This document shows, in pieces, positions 7,916 to 16,312 of a DNA stretch of 53,757 bases. The DNA is from Nocardia cyriacigeorgica (GTDB lineage Bacteria; Actinomycetota; Actinomycetes; Mycobacteriales; Mycobacteriaceae), in NCBI RefSeq assembly GCF_010858045.1, contig NZ_JAAGVC010000036.1, forward strand, positions 1-53,757. Direction: 5' to 3'. The notes under the pieces are model-generated. The model ran no database searches. It was not told the DNA's origin and worked only from the letters and a program-made list of their open reading frames with translations. Made by a program: the position numbers and the translations under genes. The stretch's first letter is position 1; each line of letters begins with the position of its first letter.

Positions 7916-8917
7916 CTATGCCGAGGTCGAACGTTCCTCGGCGAATTCCCCAGCGACGCCGAGCCCACGCAGGCTCTCGAGCAGGAAGGCATTCACCGCA
8001 TCGGAACGCTCCAGCTGAACCAAATGCCCCGCGCCATCGACTTTTTCGACAGCACGCAGGTCGGGGACGTGCGCCCGCATGGTGTCGAGCGGGTCGCGGC
8101 CGCTGAAGCCCTCCATATCCGGGTCGTTCTCGCCGTAGATGAAGTACACCGGAACACCGACCGAGGCGCCGGCGTAGTCGGCGGTCAGTTCCCAGTTGCG
8201 GTCGATGGCGCGATACCAGCTCAGGCCGCCGGTGAAACCGGTGCGTTCGAAATCGGCTGCGAGCGTGTCGAATTCTTCGGACGACAGCCACTTCCAGGGC
8301 AGTGACGGCGCTTCCGGGAGCGCCTCGAGATAGCTGATGCCGGGCGGGTTACGCCAGGTGTCGAGGTAGTGGTAGTCGCCGCTGAGCGCGTAGTACACGC
8401 GGGAGAGGAATTCGCGCGGACGGGCGGCCAACGCCGTGTCGGCGACGCCGGGCTCGCGGAAGTATTCGAGATGCAGGAAGTGCCTTTCGGCCATCTTCGA
8501 CCAGTAGCTCGACGGCACCCGCGGCGCGCGCGGGGTGAAGGGGTTGTTCAGCACCACCAGACCGCGCACACGCTCGGGTGCGCGCAATGCCAGCTCCCAC
8601 AGCAACGCCGCACCGAAATCCAGGCCGACGAAAACAGCCTGTTCCGCGCCGATGTCGTCGAGCAGGGCCAGAAGGTCGCCGATGACGGCTTCGTTGGTGT
8701 AGGCGTCCACTCCGTCGGGGATGTCGCTGCGACCGTATCCGCGCATGTCCGGGGTCAGTGCACGGAAACCCGCGTTCGCCACGGCTTCCATCTGCCGATG
8801 CCAGACGAACCAGGTGTGCGGGAAACCGTGGCAGAACACCACCGGATCGCCCGCACCCTGCTCCGCCACGTGCAACCGCACGCCATTGCCCGTCACGAAC
8901 CGATGAGCTACTTCCAC
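7916..8917 (-). CDS. Epoxide hydrolase-like alpha/beta hydrolase
   Basis: A 333-residue alpha/beta-hydrolase. HGFPHTWFVWHRQM holds the HGxP oxyanion motif, and VGLDFGAALLW carries Asp as nucleophile, as in epoxide hydrolases and haloalkane dehalogenases rather than Ser esterases. FIYGENDPDM probably supplies the acid and GAGHLVQLE the catalytic His. The GTG at 8917 is chosen because GGGAGG lies 5 bases upstream; the frame is open to 9169 but that part is antisense to the SDR gene. It diverges from the SDR over a site matching the KstR consensus, which suggests a steroid or lipid substrate. Epoxide hydrolase is more likely than dehalogenase. Confidence 0.88.
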   Translation of the reverse strand: MEVAHRFVTGNGVRLHVAEQGAGDPVVFCHGFPHTWFVWHRQMEAVANAGFRALTPDMRGYGRSDIPDGVDAYTNEAVIGDLLALLDDIGAEQAVFVGLDFGAALLWELALRAPERVRGLVVLNNPFTPRAPRVPSSYWSKMAERHFLHLEYFREPGVADTALAARPREFLSRVYYALSGDYHYLDTWRNPPGISYLEALPEAPSLPWKWLSSEEFDTLAADFERTGFTGGLSWYRAIDRNWELTADYAGASVGVPVYFIYGENDPDMEGFSGRDPLDTMRAHVPDLRAVEKVDGAGHLVQLERSDAVNAFLLESLRGLGVAGEFAEERSTSA

Positions 8918-8930
8918 GACAACCTCCCGA

Positions 8931-8963
8931 ACACTAGAACGCGTTTCAGTTTCACGGTAATGT
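8931..8963. promoter_or_regulatory. Divergent promoter with KstR-like operator
   Basis: TAGAACGCGTTTCA at 8935-8948 matches the mycobacterial KstR consensus TnnAACnnGTTnnA at all positions. For the SDR, -35 TAGAAC (8935-8940), a 17-base spacer and -10 TAATGT (8958-8963) can be drawn, with GTG 9 bases later. For the hydrolase on the minus strand, TAGTGT at 8931-8936 can serve as -10. The operator would cover both promoters. The box is seen; KstR control is inferred. Confidence 0.6.
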
Positions 8964-8972
8964 CCCGGGACC

Positions 8973-9821
8973 GTGAGCGGAATACCTGCACAACTGAGCG
9001 GCCGGGTCGCGGTGGTCACCGGCGCCAGCCGTGGCATCGGTAAAGGCATCGCCCTCGAGCTGGGCGCGGCCGGCGCGACGGTGTACGTCACCGGGCGGTC
9101 GACCACGCCGGGACGGCTGCCCGGCACCGTGAACGACACCGCCACCGAGATCGATGCGCTGGGCGGCACCGGTATCCCCTACATCTGCGATCACCGCGAC
9201 GACGACGCGGTGCAGCGGCTGTTCGAGATGGTGCGCGGCGAGCAGGGCCGGCTCGACCTGCTGGTGAACAACGTCTACAACTCCCCGGCCGCCGCCCGCT
9301 GGCTGGGCAAACCGTTCTGGGAGGTGCCGCCGACGGCCTGGGACGAGACCTTCGACGTCGGCGTGCGCTCCCACTACGCGGCCAGCGTTTACGCCGCGCC
9401 CCTACTGCGTGAATCGGGCGGATTGATCGTCAATATCTCCTCCCCCGGCGCCGAACGGCATATGCACAATGCCGTCTACGGCGTCGCCAAAACCGCCCTG
9501 GATCGGCTCACCGCCGATATGGCGCACGAACTGGCCGCGGACGGTGTCACGGTCGTCTCGCTGTGGCCCGGCATTGTGAATACCGAGCTGTTGCAGATGA
9601 TTCCGCGCGACGCGGAGGGCAAACGGCGGGTCACGCTGCCCGGTGAGGGCAGTTTCGATCTGGATGCCGCGGAATCACCGCGGTTCCCTGGCCGCGCGGT
9701 CACCGCGCTGGCCGCCGATCCCGATCGACAGCGCCGCTCCGGCCGCGCCTTCCGGGTCGCCGACCTCGCCGAGGAGTACGGGTTCACCGACGTCGATGGA
9801 CGCGTACCGCGCGCGGACTGA
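8973..9821 (+). CDS. Short-chain dehydrogenase/reductase
   Basis: A 282-residue SDR. The N-terminal Rossmann motif is TGASRGIGKG at about residues 17-26, with an Arg-rich stretch VTGRSTTPGR that suggests NADPH. LVNNVYN replaces the usual NNAG, and the active site has Ser in VNISSPGAE and Tyr/Lys in YGVAK. VSLWPGIVNTELL is the familiar post-catalytic PG motif. The overall pattern is like the DHRS1 group. The gene starts at GTG 8973, nearly leaderless, and is divergent from the epoxide hydrolase over the KstR-like site, so a role in lipid or steroid catabolism is plausible. The substrate is not known. Confidence 0.92.
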   Translation: MSGIPAQLSGRVAVVTGASRGIGKGIALELGAAGATVYVTGRSTTPGRLPGTVNDTATEIDALGGTGIPYICDHRDDDAVQRLFEMVRGEQGRLDLLVNNVYNSPAAARWLGKPFWEVPPTAWDETFDVGVRSHYAASVYAAPLLRESGGLIVNISSPGAERHMHNAVYGVAKTALDRLTADMAHELAADGVTVVSLWPGIVNTELLQMIPRDAEGKRRVTLPGEGSFDLDAAESPRFPGRAVTALAADPDRQRRSGRAFRVADLAEEYGFTDVDGRVPRAD

Positions 9822-9939
9822 TCACGACCCGGTGCCGAAGCAGATCACGTCGGGCAGTCGGCGAAGCGCTGATCTCGAGCACTCGCCTCTCGACCGTTTC
9901 GACCTCGAACGTCCACGAGATCGCCGGCATTCTGTCCGC

Positions 9940-10767
9940 TCAGGCGACCTCGAGAAACCGGCGCACGGCCCGCGACGGTTCGGCTCGCCACGCCACCCGC
10001 ACCCGTGACGGCGGCGCGTCCGGTAGGTCGCGATACACCACCCCGGGGTGCGGCGCACGCACCCGGGCAAGTTCGGGAACGACACCGATGCCGCGTCCGG
10101 CGGCCACCAGCTCGATCCACTCGTCGAAGTTGGTGCAGGTGATGACCGGGCGCGCCGGGTCGGGCGGATCCCAGGATGCGGCGGTTGTCGTCCCGGAGAT
10201 GGTATTGACCACCAGCGGCTCATGGGCGAGGCCGGCCCAGCGTAGTCCGGCGGCGGTGGCCAGTGGGGAGGCGGAGGCGACCGCGAGTACCCGGCGTTCG
10301 GTGGCGATCGGGCGGGAGCGGAGGTGCCGGGGCAGGCCGTTGCCGGTGCGGTAGATGGCGATATCGATGGTGCGTTCGGTGAGCGCGGTGAGTGGATCGT
10401 CGATGCGACGCAGCGCGATGCGCCCGCCGAGTTGCTCGAAGCGGGTGCGGGTTTCGGTGAACCATTCGTCCGGCAGCAGCCAGGAGAAGCCGAGTTCGAC
10501 GGCGCTGCGGCTGCCCAGGTCGGCGCGGACCGCGTCGACGTCGGCGAGGATGCCGCGGCCGCGATCCAGTAGTTCCCGGCCCTCGTCGGTGAGGGCGAAG
10601 TGTCGCGAGCTGCGCTCGATCAACCGGCATTCGAGCAGGCGCTCGAGCTGCTGGATGGTCCGGGTCAGCGCCGGCTGGCTCAGGTGCAGGCGGGCGGCGG
10701 CGCGGGTGTAGTTGGCTTCCTCGCACAGTGCGACGAAGGCCCGCAGGTGGCGCAGCTCGACATCCAT
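9940..10767 (-). CDS. LysR-family transcriptional regulator
   Basis: A 275-residue LysR protein. The N-terminal winged helix is LRHLRAFVALCEEANYTRAA followed by LHLSQPALTRTIQQLE, residues of about 5-50, and the rest is a periplasmic-binding-like effector domain ending WRAEPSRAVRRFLEVA. ATG 10767 (MDVELRHLRAF) is the natural start; an in-frame start further up would add 11 residues. It diverges from the MFS transporter at 10838 with 70 bases between them, the usual layout when a LysR protein controls an exporter. The effector is unknown. Confidence 0.92.
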   Translation of the reverse strand: MDVELRHLRAFVALCEEANYTRAAARLHLSQPALTRTIQQLERLLECRLIERSSRHFALTDEGRELLDRGRGILADVDAVRADLGSRSAVELGFSWLLPDEWFTETRTRFEQLGGRIALRRIDDPLTALTERTIDIAIYRTGNGLPRHLRSRPIATERRVLAVASASPLATAAGLRWAGLAHEPLVVNTISGTTTAASWDPPDPARPVITCTNFDEWIELVAAGRGIGVVPELARVRAPHPGVVYRDLPDAPPSRVRVAWRAEPSRAVRRFLEVA

Positions 10768-10837
10768 GCGTCCAGCGTATACATCGTGCACAGGAAGCAT
10801 TTCACAGCGGATCGGCCGGGACCTAGCGTCGGATGTC

Positions 10838-12043
10838 GTGACCGCTACCTCCGAGTCGAATCCGTGGGCCCGACACGGCAGTGCGCACGGACGCCCGCTG
10901 ATGCAGGCGCTGGCAGCCTGTGCCGGTTTGGCCGCTGCGATGGGCGTGGGCCGTTTCGCCTACACCCCGCTCATGCCGGTGATGATCGACGCGCAGCGCC
11001 TCGACGCCCATACCGGTGCGGTCGTCGCGGCCGCCAACTACGCGGGGTACCTGCTCGGCGCGGTCCTGCTCGCGCGTGTGCCGAAACTGCACGGTCCGAC
11101 CTTCTTCCGGCTGTCGGCCCTGGCCCTGATCGCCAGCGAGGCAGTAATGGCGGTGCCGACCCCTAGTGCGGTGGCCGCGGGGTCTCGGCTGGTGGCGGGG
11201 GTGGCCAGTGCCGTGATCTTCGTCGGCTGCGCCCGCGCCGTCGCGGTGTCCGGCGGACGGCACGGTGCGGGCATCGCGTTCGCCGGTGTGGGCGTGGGGA
11301 TCGCGATCACCGGGGTGCTGGTGCTCGTGGCGCGCCCGGTGGTGTCGTGGCAGGGGATGTGGGCCGGGGCGGCGGCGCTCACCGCGCTACTGCTCGCGCC
11401 TGCGGTCCGGTTGCCGATTCCTGCGGGAGGCGCACAGCGGCGGACTGTCCGGCGGGCGGGTCGAGGTGCGTGGCGGTTGCTGTTGGGGGCGTACTTCCTG
11501 GAGGGGCTCGGCTACATCGTCATCGGGACGTTCCTGGTGGCGGCGGTGAGCGGGCCCGATGGTGCTGCGCTGGCGCCGCTGAGCTGGGTGATCGTCGGGG
11601 TGGCTGCGGCACCGGCGACGGTGGTGTGGGGTGCGCTGGCTCGGCGATGGCAGGCGTCGGCGCTGCTGCCGATCGCGTTGTTCGCGCAGCTGCTGTCGGC
11701 GGTCTTGCTGGCGGTGTCGAGCGGAACATGGCAGGTCGTGCTGGCGGCTGCCTTGTTCGGCGCGACGTTCATGGGGATCACGCTGCTGGCGATGGAGGTC
11801 GGCGGTGAGCTGCGTGGGGCGGCGGCGGCTGCCTCATTGACGGCGGTGTACGGGGCCGGTCAGCTGCTGGGGCCGTTGCTGGTGGCGCCGCTGTTGGGTG
11901 CGGGTTACGGCGCCGCGTTCGCGGTGGCGGCCGTGGTGCTGGCGGCGGGGACGCTGTTGGCGGTCGTGGTTGCGCGGACGGTCGAGCCGATGGATGGTGC
12001 CCGCACCTCACGTACCCGGGACGAGACGGTTCCGGTCGGATAG
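10838..12043 (+). CDS. MFS transporter, YbfB/YjiJ-like
   Basis: A 401-residue integral membrane protein with about 12 hydrophobic segments. The N-terminal GVGRFAYTPLMPVM is the signature of the YbfB/YjiJ branch of the major facilitator superfamily. GTG 10838 (MTATSESNPWARHG) is chosen; the frame extends upstream but over the LysR promoter. The C-terminal tail after the last helix is short and charged. It is divergent from a LysR regulator that probably controls it. The transported compound cannot be inferred; export of small organic molecules is common in this branch. Confidence 0.88.
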   Translation: MTATSESNPWARHGSAHGRPLMQALAACAGLAAAMGVGRFAYTPLMPVMIDAQRLDAHTGAVVAAANYAGYLLGAVLLARVPKLHGPTFFRLSALALIASEAVMAVPTPSAVAAGSRLVAGVASAVIFVGCARAVAVSGGRHGAGIAFAGVGVGIAITGVLVLVARPVVSWQGMWAGAAALTALLLAPAVRLPIPAGGAQRRTVRRAGRGAWRLLLGAYFLEGLGYIVIGTFLVAAVSGPDGAALAPLSWVIVGVAAAPATVVWGALARRWQASALLPIALFAQLLSAVLLAVSSGTWQVVLAAALFGATFMGITLLAMEVGGELRGAAAAASLTAVYGAGQLLGPLLVAPLLGAGYGAAFAVAAVVLAAGTLLAVVVARTVEPMDGARTSRTRDETVPVG

Positions 12044-12128
12044 TGCGCGGCAGACGTCCGCCTCTGCGTGATGTCACATCGCCGCGGTCGCCGCAGGTCG
12101 CGACGCCACGCGGGAGCCGACTGCGATG

Positions 12129-12156
12129 CGCCGGTGTTCCTGGTCACGCACCGGCG
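12129..12156 (-). terminator. Probable secG terminator hairpin
   Basis: An 8-bp stem CGCCGGTG/CACCGGCG with a 12-base loop, 11 bases past the secG stop codon. There is no T-tract, as is common for actinobacterial terminators. Confidence 0.5.
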
Positions 12157-12166
12157 ATCCGGCGGA

Positions 12167-12400
12167 TCAGGAGAACTTGATCTCCAGGCCGATACCGAGG
12201 ATGGCGATCAACCAGATGAGACCGGTGAAGATGGTGACGCGGTCGAGGTTCTTCTCCACAACGGTCGAGCCGGACAGGCTGGACTGCACGCCGCCGCCGA
12301 ACAGGCTGGACAGACCTCCACCCTTGGCGCGGTGCAGCAGCACCAGCAGCACCAGCAGCACGCTGGTGATGATCAGGAGGATATCCAGGAACATCCGCAT
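12167..12400 (-). CDS. secG: Preprotein translocase subunit SecG
   Basis: A 77-residue protein with two transmembrane helices (LDILLIITSVLLVLLVLLH and VTIFTGLIWLIAILGIGLEI) joined by a Gly/Ser loop GGGLSSLFGGGVQSS, the hallmark of SecG. It supports SecYEG-mediated protein export at the cytoplasmic membrane. In many actinobacteria secG directly follows tpiA; here about 3.9 kb with an MFS gene, a DUF3841-like gene and a META lipoprotein separate the two, so secG must have its own promoter, probably in the 95 bases between it and the MFS gene. Confidence 0.96.
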   Translation of the reverse strand: MRMFLDILLIITSVLLVLLVLLHRAKGGGLSSLFGGGVQSSLSGSTVVEKNLDRVTIFTGLIWLIAILGIGLEIKFS

Positions 12401-12495
12401 GGCCGACAGTCTATGTGCTCGGTCTCCTGGCGCCGAATCAGCCCGGTTTCGCCGCCTGATCCACCGACTGCCCGGTCCGTATCTCCCGGCCGTGA

Positions 12496-14094
12496 CTACC
12501 GCGGCGTCACCGCGACCAGGTGCGTGACGGTCCCCGGCTCATCGGCGGAGTAGCGGGCCACCGCGCTCTCGCGCAGCTGATCCTGTGCGGTGAGCCGGAC
12601 CTGATGCTGCTGCATATGCTCCGACCAGGAGCGCACCACGAACGCCTCGACATAGCGGTCGACCACCCCGACATCGCGGTAGAGCCGCCACTCCATGGCG
12701 CCGGTGCGCTGGCGGGACCGGCCCACGAACACCATCGCGGCCAGGAATTCGTCGACGTTCTCCGGCGGCACGTCATAGGAGCGCAGCACCATGACCGGCC
12801 CGTCGGCCGGTGACGGTTCCTCCACCAGTTGCGGTTCCGGCCAGAACGCCGACGGCGTGAGATCGAGCGCGTCGGCATCGTGGCGGATCGGCAGCCACAG
12901 CGTGCTCAACGCACAGCAGCCGAGCAGGACCGCCGCCGCCAACAGCGCCGTCACCACCCCGAACGCGCCCGCGACCAGGCCCCACACCAGCGAGCCGATG
13001 GCCTGCCCGCCCATGAACACCAGCATGTACACCGACAGCCCGCGTGCCCGCACCCATCCGGGCAGCAGTAGCTGCATCGTCGCGTTCATGGTGGACAGCG
13101 CGAGCAGCCAGGCGAAGCCCGCGCACACCAGGAGCAGCAGCACCGGAATCAGCGCGTGTAGCAGCGCGGCGCCGACCGTCGCGGCGCCGAACATCACCGC
13201 CGCGACCGCCAGCTGCCTGGTCGGGGTGAGCAGCGCCCGGACCCGTGCCAGCGCCAACGCACCGAGGACGGCACCGACGCCGAGGGCACCGAGCATCACG
13301 CCGTAGCCGGAGGAGCCGAGGTGCAGACCGTCGCGGGCGACCACCGGCAGCAGCGCCCACAACGCGCTACCCGGCCCGACGAACAGGATGGAACGCAGCA
13401 GCACCCGCCGGATCGCCGGCGCGGCCCGGATGAACCGGGTGCCCGCCTGCAGGGCGGCCAGCGGGCGTTCGCTGGGCAGCGACCGCTCGGTGGACGGTCG
13501 GCGCCACAGGATCAGCGCGGCGACGATGGCACCGAAGGACAGCGCGTTGAGTGTGAACACCAGCGTCGGGCCCGACAGCGACACCAGCACACCCGCGATC
13601 GCGGGCCCTACCGCCCGCCCGATGTTCATGCTCATACTGCCGAGCGCCGCGACCGACGGAATCTGTTCGCGCGGCACCAGTTCGGGCTGGATGGCCTGCC
13701 AGGCGGGCGCGGTCAGCGCCTGGCCGCAACCGAGCAGGAACAGCAATGTCAGCAGGACCGCAGGCGTGGTGTGCCCGGTGGCCGTTGTGACGGCGAGCGT
13801 GGCCGCCAGCAACGCCATGGTCGTCTGCGCACCGAGCAGCAGCCTGCGTCGATCCACCAGGTCGGCGATCACGCCGGACGGGATCGACAGCAGCATCACC
13901 GGCAAGGTGGTCGCGGTCTGCACGAAGGCCACCAGTGTCGCGGCGTTCGGCTGATCCACCAGGATCCACTGCGCGCCGACCGTCTGCATCCAGGTGCCGA
14001 GATTGGAGACGAGCTGCGCGATCCACAACGCCCGATACACCCGGATCCGCAGTGGCGCCCAGGTGGAAGGCGGTTTCGGCGCGGCGGTGGTCAC
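12496..14094 (-). CDS. MFS transporter with C-terminal ABM-like domain
   Basis: A 532-residue protein of the MFS_3 (enterobactin exporter-like) type. About 12 helices occupy residues 20-405; conserved blocks are LVSNLGTWMQTVGAQWILVD and SGVIADLVDRRRLLLGAQ. After VLLGCCALSTLWLP comes a soluble domain of about 110 residues (VMVLRSYDVPPENVDEFLAA, then GAMEWRLYRDVG) that resembles antibiotic-biosynthesis-monooxygenase dimeric ferredoxin-like domains. GTG 14094 gives the usual short N-terminus; TAGGCT lies 7 bases upstream and would make the transcript leaderless. GTG 14139 is an alternative. The substrate is unknown; drug or siderophore export is possible. Confidence 0.88.
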   Translation of the reverse strand: MTTAAPKPPSTWAPLRIRVYRALWIAQLVSNLGTWMQTVGAQWILVDQPNAATLVAFVQTATTLPVMLLSIPSGVIADLVDRRRLLLGAQTTMALLAATLAVTTATGHTTPAVLLTLLFLLGCGQALTAPAWQAIQPELVPREQIPSVAALGSMSMNIGRAVGPAIAGVLVSLSGPTLVFTLNALSFGAIVAALILWRRPSTERSLPSERPLAALQAGTRFIRAAPAIRRVLLRSILFVGPGSALWALLPVVARDGLHLGSSGYGVMLGALGVGAVLGALALARVRALLTPTRQLAVAAVMFGAATVGAALLHALIPVLLLLVCAGFAWLLALSTMNATMQLLLPGWVRARGLSVYMLVFMGGQAIGSLVWGLVAGAFGVVTALLAAAVLLGCCALSTLWLPIRHDADALDLTPSAFWPEPQLVEEPSPADGPVMVLRSYDVPPENVDEFLAAMVFVGRSRQRTGAMEWRLYRDVGVVDRYVEAFVVRSWSEHMQQHQVRLTAQDQLRESAVARYSADEPGTVTHLVAVTPR

Positions 14095-14479
14095 TTGGGA
14101 CAGCCTAGTCTGGAGCTCCGGCGGCGCCTCGGCGATCACCGAGCCGGGTGCTTGCGCGTCGCGGTTCGGGGTCGAATCGAGGATCGGCGAGCGAGCTCAG
14201 CACGGAACACCAGGCGGCGTCATCCGGGCAGCATCGCCAGTCGGCACCGCGGACCCGTCACCGAACCCCGCCTTCGGCGCAGCCGGCACACCAGTGGGCA
14301 GGTGGACGGCGTCCGGACCGGAGGTTGGGCTTCCGAGACCTGGTGATCGCGTCCGCCGCACTCGACCACCGCGGTCTCCGGCGTCAGCACAGGCGCCAGT
14401 CGGATCCGGGTTCGCCACGCCCAGGAGGCGGTCTGTCCGCGCCGGAAGTCCAGCCCGCCACCGGGACCATCCTCGGCGC
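14095..14479. other. Intergenic region without a gene
   Basis: About 385 bases between two minus-strand genes. GC is high and several frames stay open, but none has plausible start, composition or known motif. It should contain the promoter of the MFS gene at its left end and the end of the DUF3841-like transcript at its right. Confidence 0.5.
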
Positions 14480-15052
14480 TCAGTCGGCGACAACTGGCGA
14501 CGGGGTGAGATCAGGGTCGGCGGCGATGCGGGCGGCGGTTTCGGCGTCCGGTGCGTAGTAGCGGCTGCGCACGACCCATTCGCGCCGCAGTTCGGGGATC
14601 ACGACCTGAAGGTTGTCCCACTCGTGTTCGAGAGTGCCGCTCCAATCCATGGGCGCCTGCTCGGGTGGGAAGGCGGGACCGTCGGTGCGGCCGGCGGCGC
14701 GCAGCAGCTCCATCGTGACGCCGAGGTAGTCGTTCCAGCGGGCGTAGGAGGTGGTCATGGTGAGCGCGGCGGGCACGTCGAGCTTGATCAGATACACGCC
14801 GCGCGCCCATTGGTCGAGGCCGAGCAGACTGTTGGCAGTGCTGCGCGTCGCGCGGGGGCGCAGTGCACGGCCGGGCCAGCACCACACCGGTGCCGCACCA
14901 TGGCAGGCAATGCCCCGGCGTTCCATCTCGGCGACCATCGCCCGATAGGCCGGGCGCCAGTTCACGATCGCGTATTGCCAGTCCGCGCGGTAGACGCCGT
15001 TGTCACGCACGGCGTCGACGACGTGCGCCGCCTGCAAGGTCCACAATCGCAT
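14480..15052 (-). CDS. DUF3841-like hypothetical protein
   Basis: A 190-residue soluble protein beginning MRLWTLQAAHVVDAVRDNG, followed by AYRAMVAEMERRGI, APVWCWPG and YLIKLDVPA, then SYARWNDYLG. This order resembles DUF3841, whose function is not established. ATG 15052 is preferred; GTG 15067 would add five residues. No signal peptide or catalytic motif is visible. It stands alone on the minus strand between the MFS gene and the divergent META lipoprotein. Confidence 0.7.
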   Translation of the reverse strand: MRLWTLQAAHVVDAVRDNGVYRADWQYAIVNWRPAYRAMVAEMERRGIACHGAAPVWCWPGRALRPRATRSTANSLLGLDQWARGVYLIKLDVPAALTMTTSYARWNDYLGVTMELLRAAGRTDGPAFPPEQAPMDWSGTLEHEWDNLQVVIPELRREWVVRSRYYAPDAETAARIAADPDLTPSPVVAD

Positions 15053-15273
15053 CAGCGATCGACCCACTCGGATGTCGAATCCGCAATCACTTGGTCCACC
15101 CCGTATCCCGTTATCGGACAGGGACGTACGGTACGGCCCGGCATTCGCTGCGTCATCTGAATTTCGGCGATCGCCGGAATGTCGAAACCCGATCGCCGCC
15201 CGCCGCAGCAGCTGGACGTGGATGTCGCCCGCGAATCCCGAGTCGGCAGATCACCCGCCGGTAGGATCGCGAC

Positions 15274-16071
15274 ATGTCGGCACATCTGATCCGGTTCGGA
15301 GCGGCATTGCTGCTCACCCTCGCGGCCGCCACGGCCTGCGCGAACGACGACGACGCCGAGCCGGCCGGGCCCGCGCCGACGCCGATGGGCCACACCTACC
15401 TCTCCACCGAGGTGGAAGGCACCCCGATTCCCGGCGGCGGCCCGCTGACGCTCACCTTCGCCGAGGGCCGGATCTCCGGGTCGGCGGGCTGCAATACCCA
15501 TAGCGGCGCGGTCGAACTCGATGGCGACACCGTCAAGGTGTCGGGCCTGGCCAGCACGCTGATGGCCTGCCCCGGCGAGAAGATGGGCGCCGACGGATGG
15601 CTCAGTGATCTGCTCAATGCCTCGCCCAGCTGGCGGCTCGACGACGCCCGGCTCACCCTCGAAGGCAACAACACCACCGTGATCATGATGGACAAGGAAG
15701 TCCTGCTCCCCGACCGCCCGCTGCGCGGCACCCCGTGGGTCGTCACCGCCCTGCTCACCCCCGATGCCGAGATCCACTCGCAGAAGATCGACGAACTGCG
15801 ACCCAGCTTCACCATCGCCGAGGACGGCTCCTTCACCGGTTTTGCCGGCTGCAACCGGATGACCGGCTCGGCCACCATCACCGACACCCCGGAAGGCTCC
15901 GATATCGCCTTCCAGGTGGCGACCACCAGGATGATGTGCGACCCGGAAACCATGGAGGTCGAACAGGCGGTCCTCCAGGCCCTCGACCGCACCGCGCAGG
16001 CCACCGTCGACGCCGACGTCCTCACCCTGCGCAACCCCAACGGTCATGGACTGACGCTGCGGGCGCAATAG
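15274..16071 (+). CDS. META-domain lipoprotein
   Basis: A 265-residue secreted protein. The signal peptide ALLLTLAAATAC ends at a probable lipid-modified Cys22 (lipobox ATAC, slightly atypical). Two META/HslJ domains follow. Each has the conserved GCN turn: ISGSAGCNTHSG near residue 70 and FTGFAGCNRMTG near residue 190, each followed by a segment ending in a Met-Cys pair or Met-Ala-Cys (LMACPGEKM, RMMCDPETM). META proteins are linked to envelope stress and novobiocin resistance (HslJ) in Escherichia coli, but the role here is unknown. Convergent with tpiA. Confidence 0.88.
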   Translation: MSAHLIRFGAALLLTLAAATACANDDDAEPAGPAPTPMGHTYLSTEVEGTPIPGGGPLTLTFAEGRISGSAGCNTHSGAVELDGDTVKVSGLASTLMACPGEKMGADGWLSDLLNASPSWRLDDARLTLEGNNTTVIMMDKEVLLPDRPLRGTPWVVTALLTPDAEIHSQKIDELRPSFTIAEDGSFTGFAGCNRMTGSATITDTPEGSDIAFQVATTRMMCDPETMEVEQAVLQALDRTAQATVDADVLTLRNPNGHGLTLRAQ

Positions 16072-16270
16072 CCGCGCAGCACCCGGCACACCTGCCCCAC
16101 ACAGCCGGCCAAGGCACAGGCCGGCGCGCCCTGCACGCACTGTTCACTGCGTGCAGGGTCACGCCAGAACCTCGCCGACGAACTGCGGGTCTGGGTCATC
16201 GCCTCAGCCGCTCCGCGAACCGGATCACACGCCCCTCCGAGCACGACCACGAATCCACGACAACGACTGA

Positions 16271-16298
16271 GGCCCACCGGGATCAATCCCGGTGGGCC
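16271..16298 (-). terminator. Terminator of the gapA-pgk-tpiA operon
   Basis: A perfect 12-bp stem GGCCCACCGGGA/TCCCGGTGGGCC with a TCAA loop, 15 bases past the tpiA stop codon. No T-tract follows. The position and strength make it the end of the glycolytic operon; it could also serve the convergent META gene. Confidence 0.8.
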
Positions 16299-16312
16299 CC
16301 GAGGGTCGTTGA

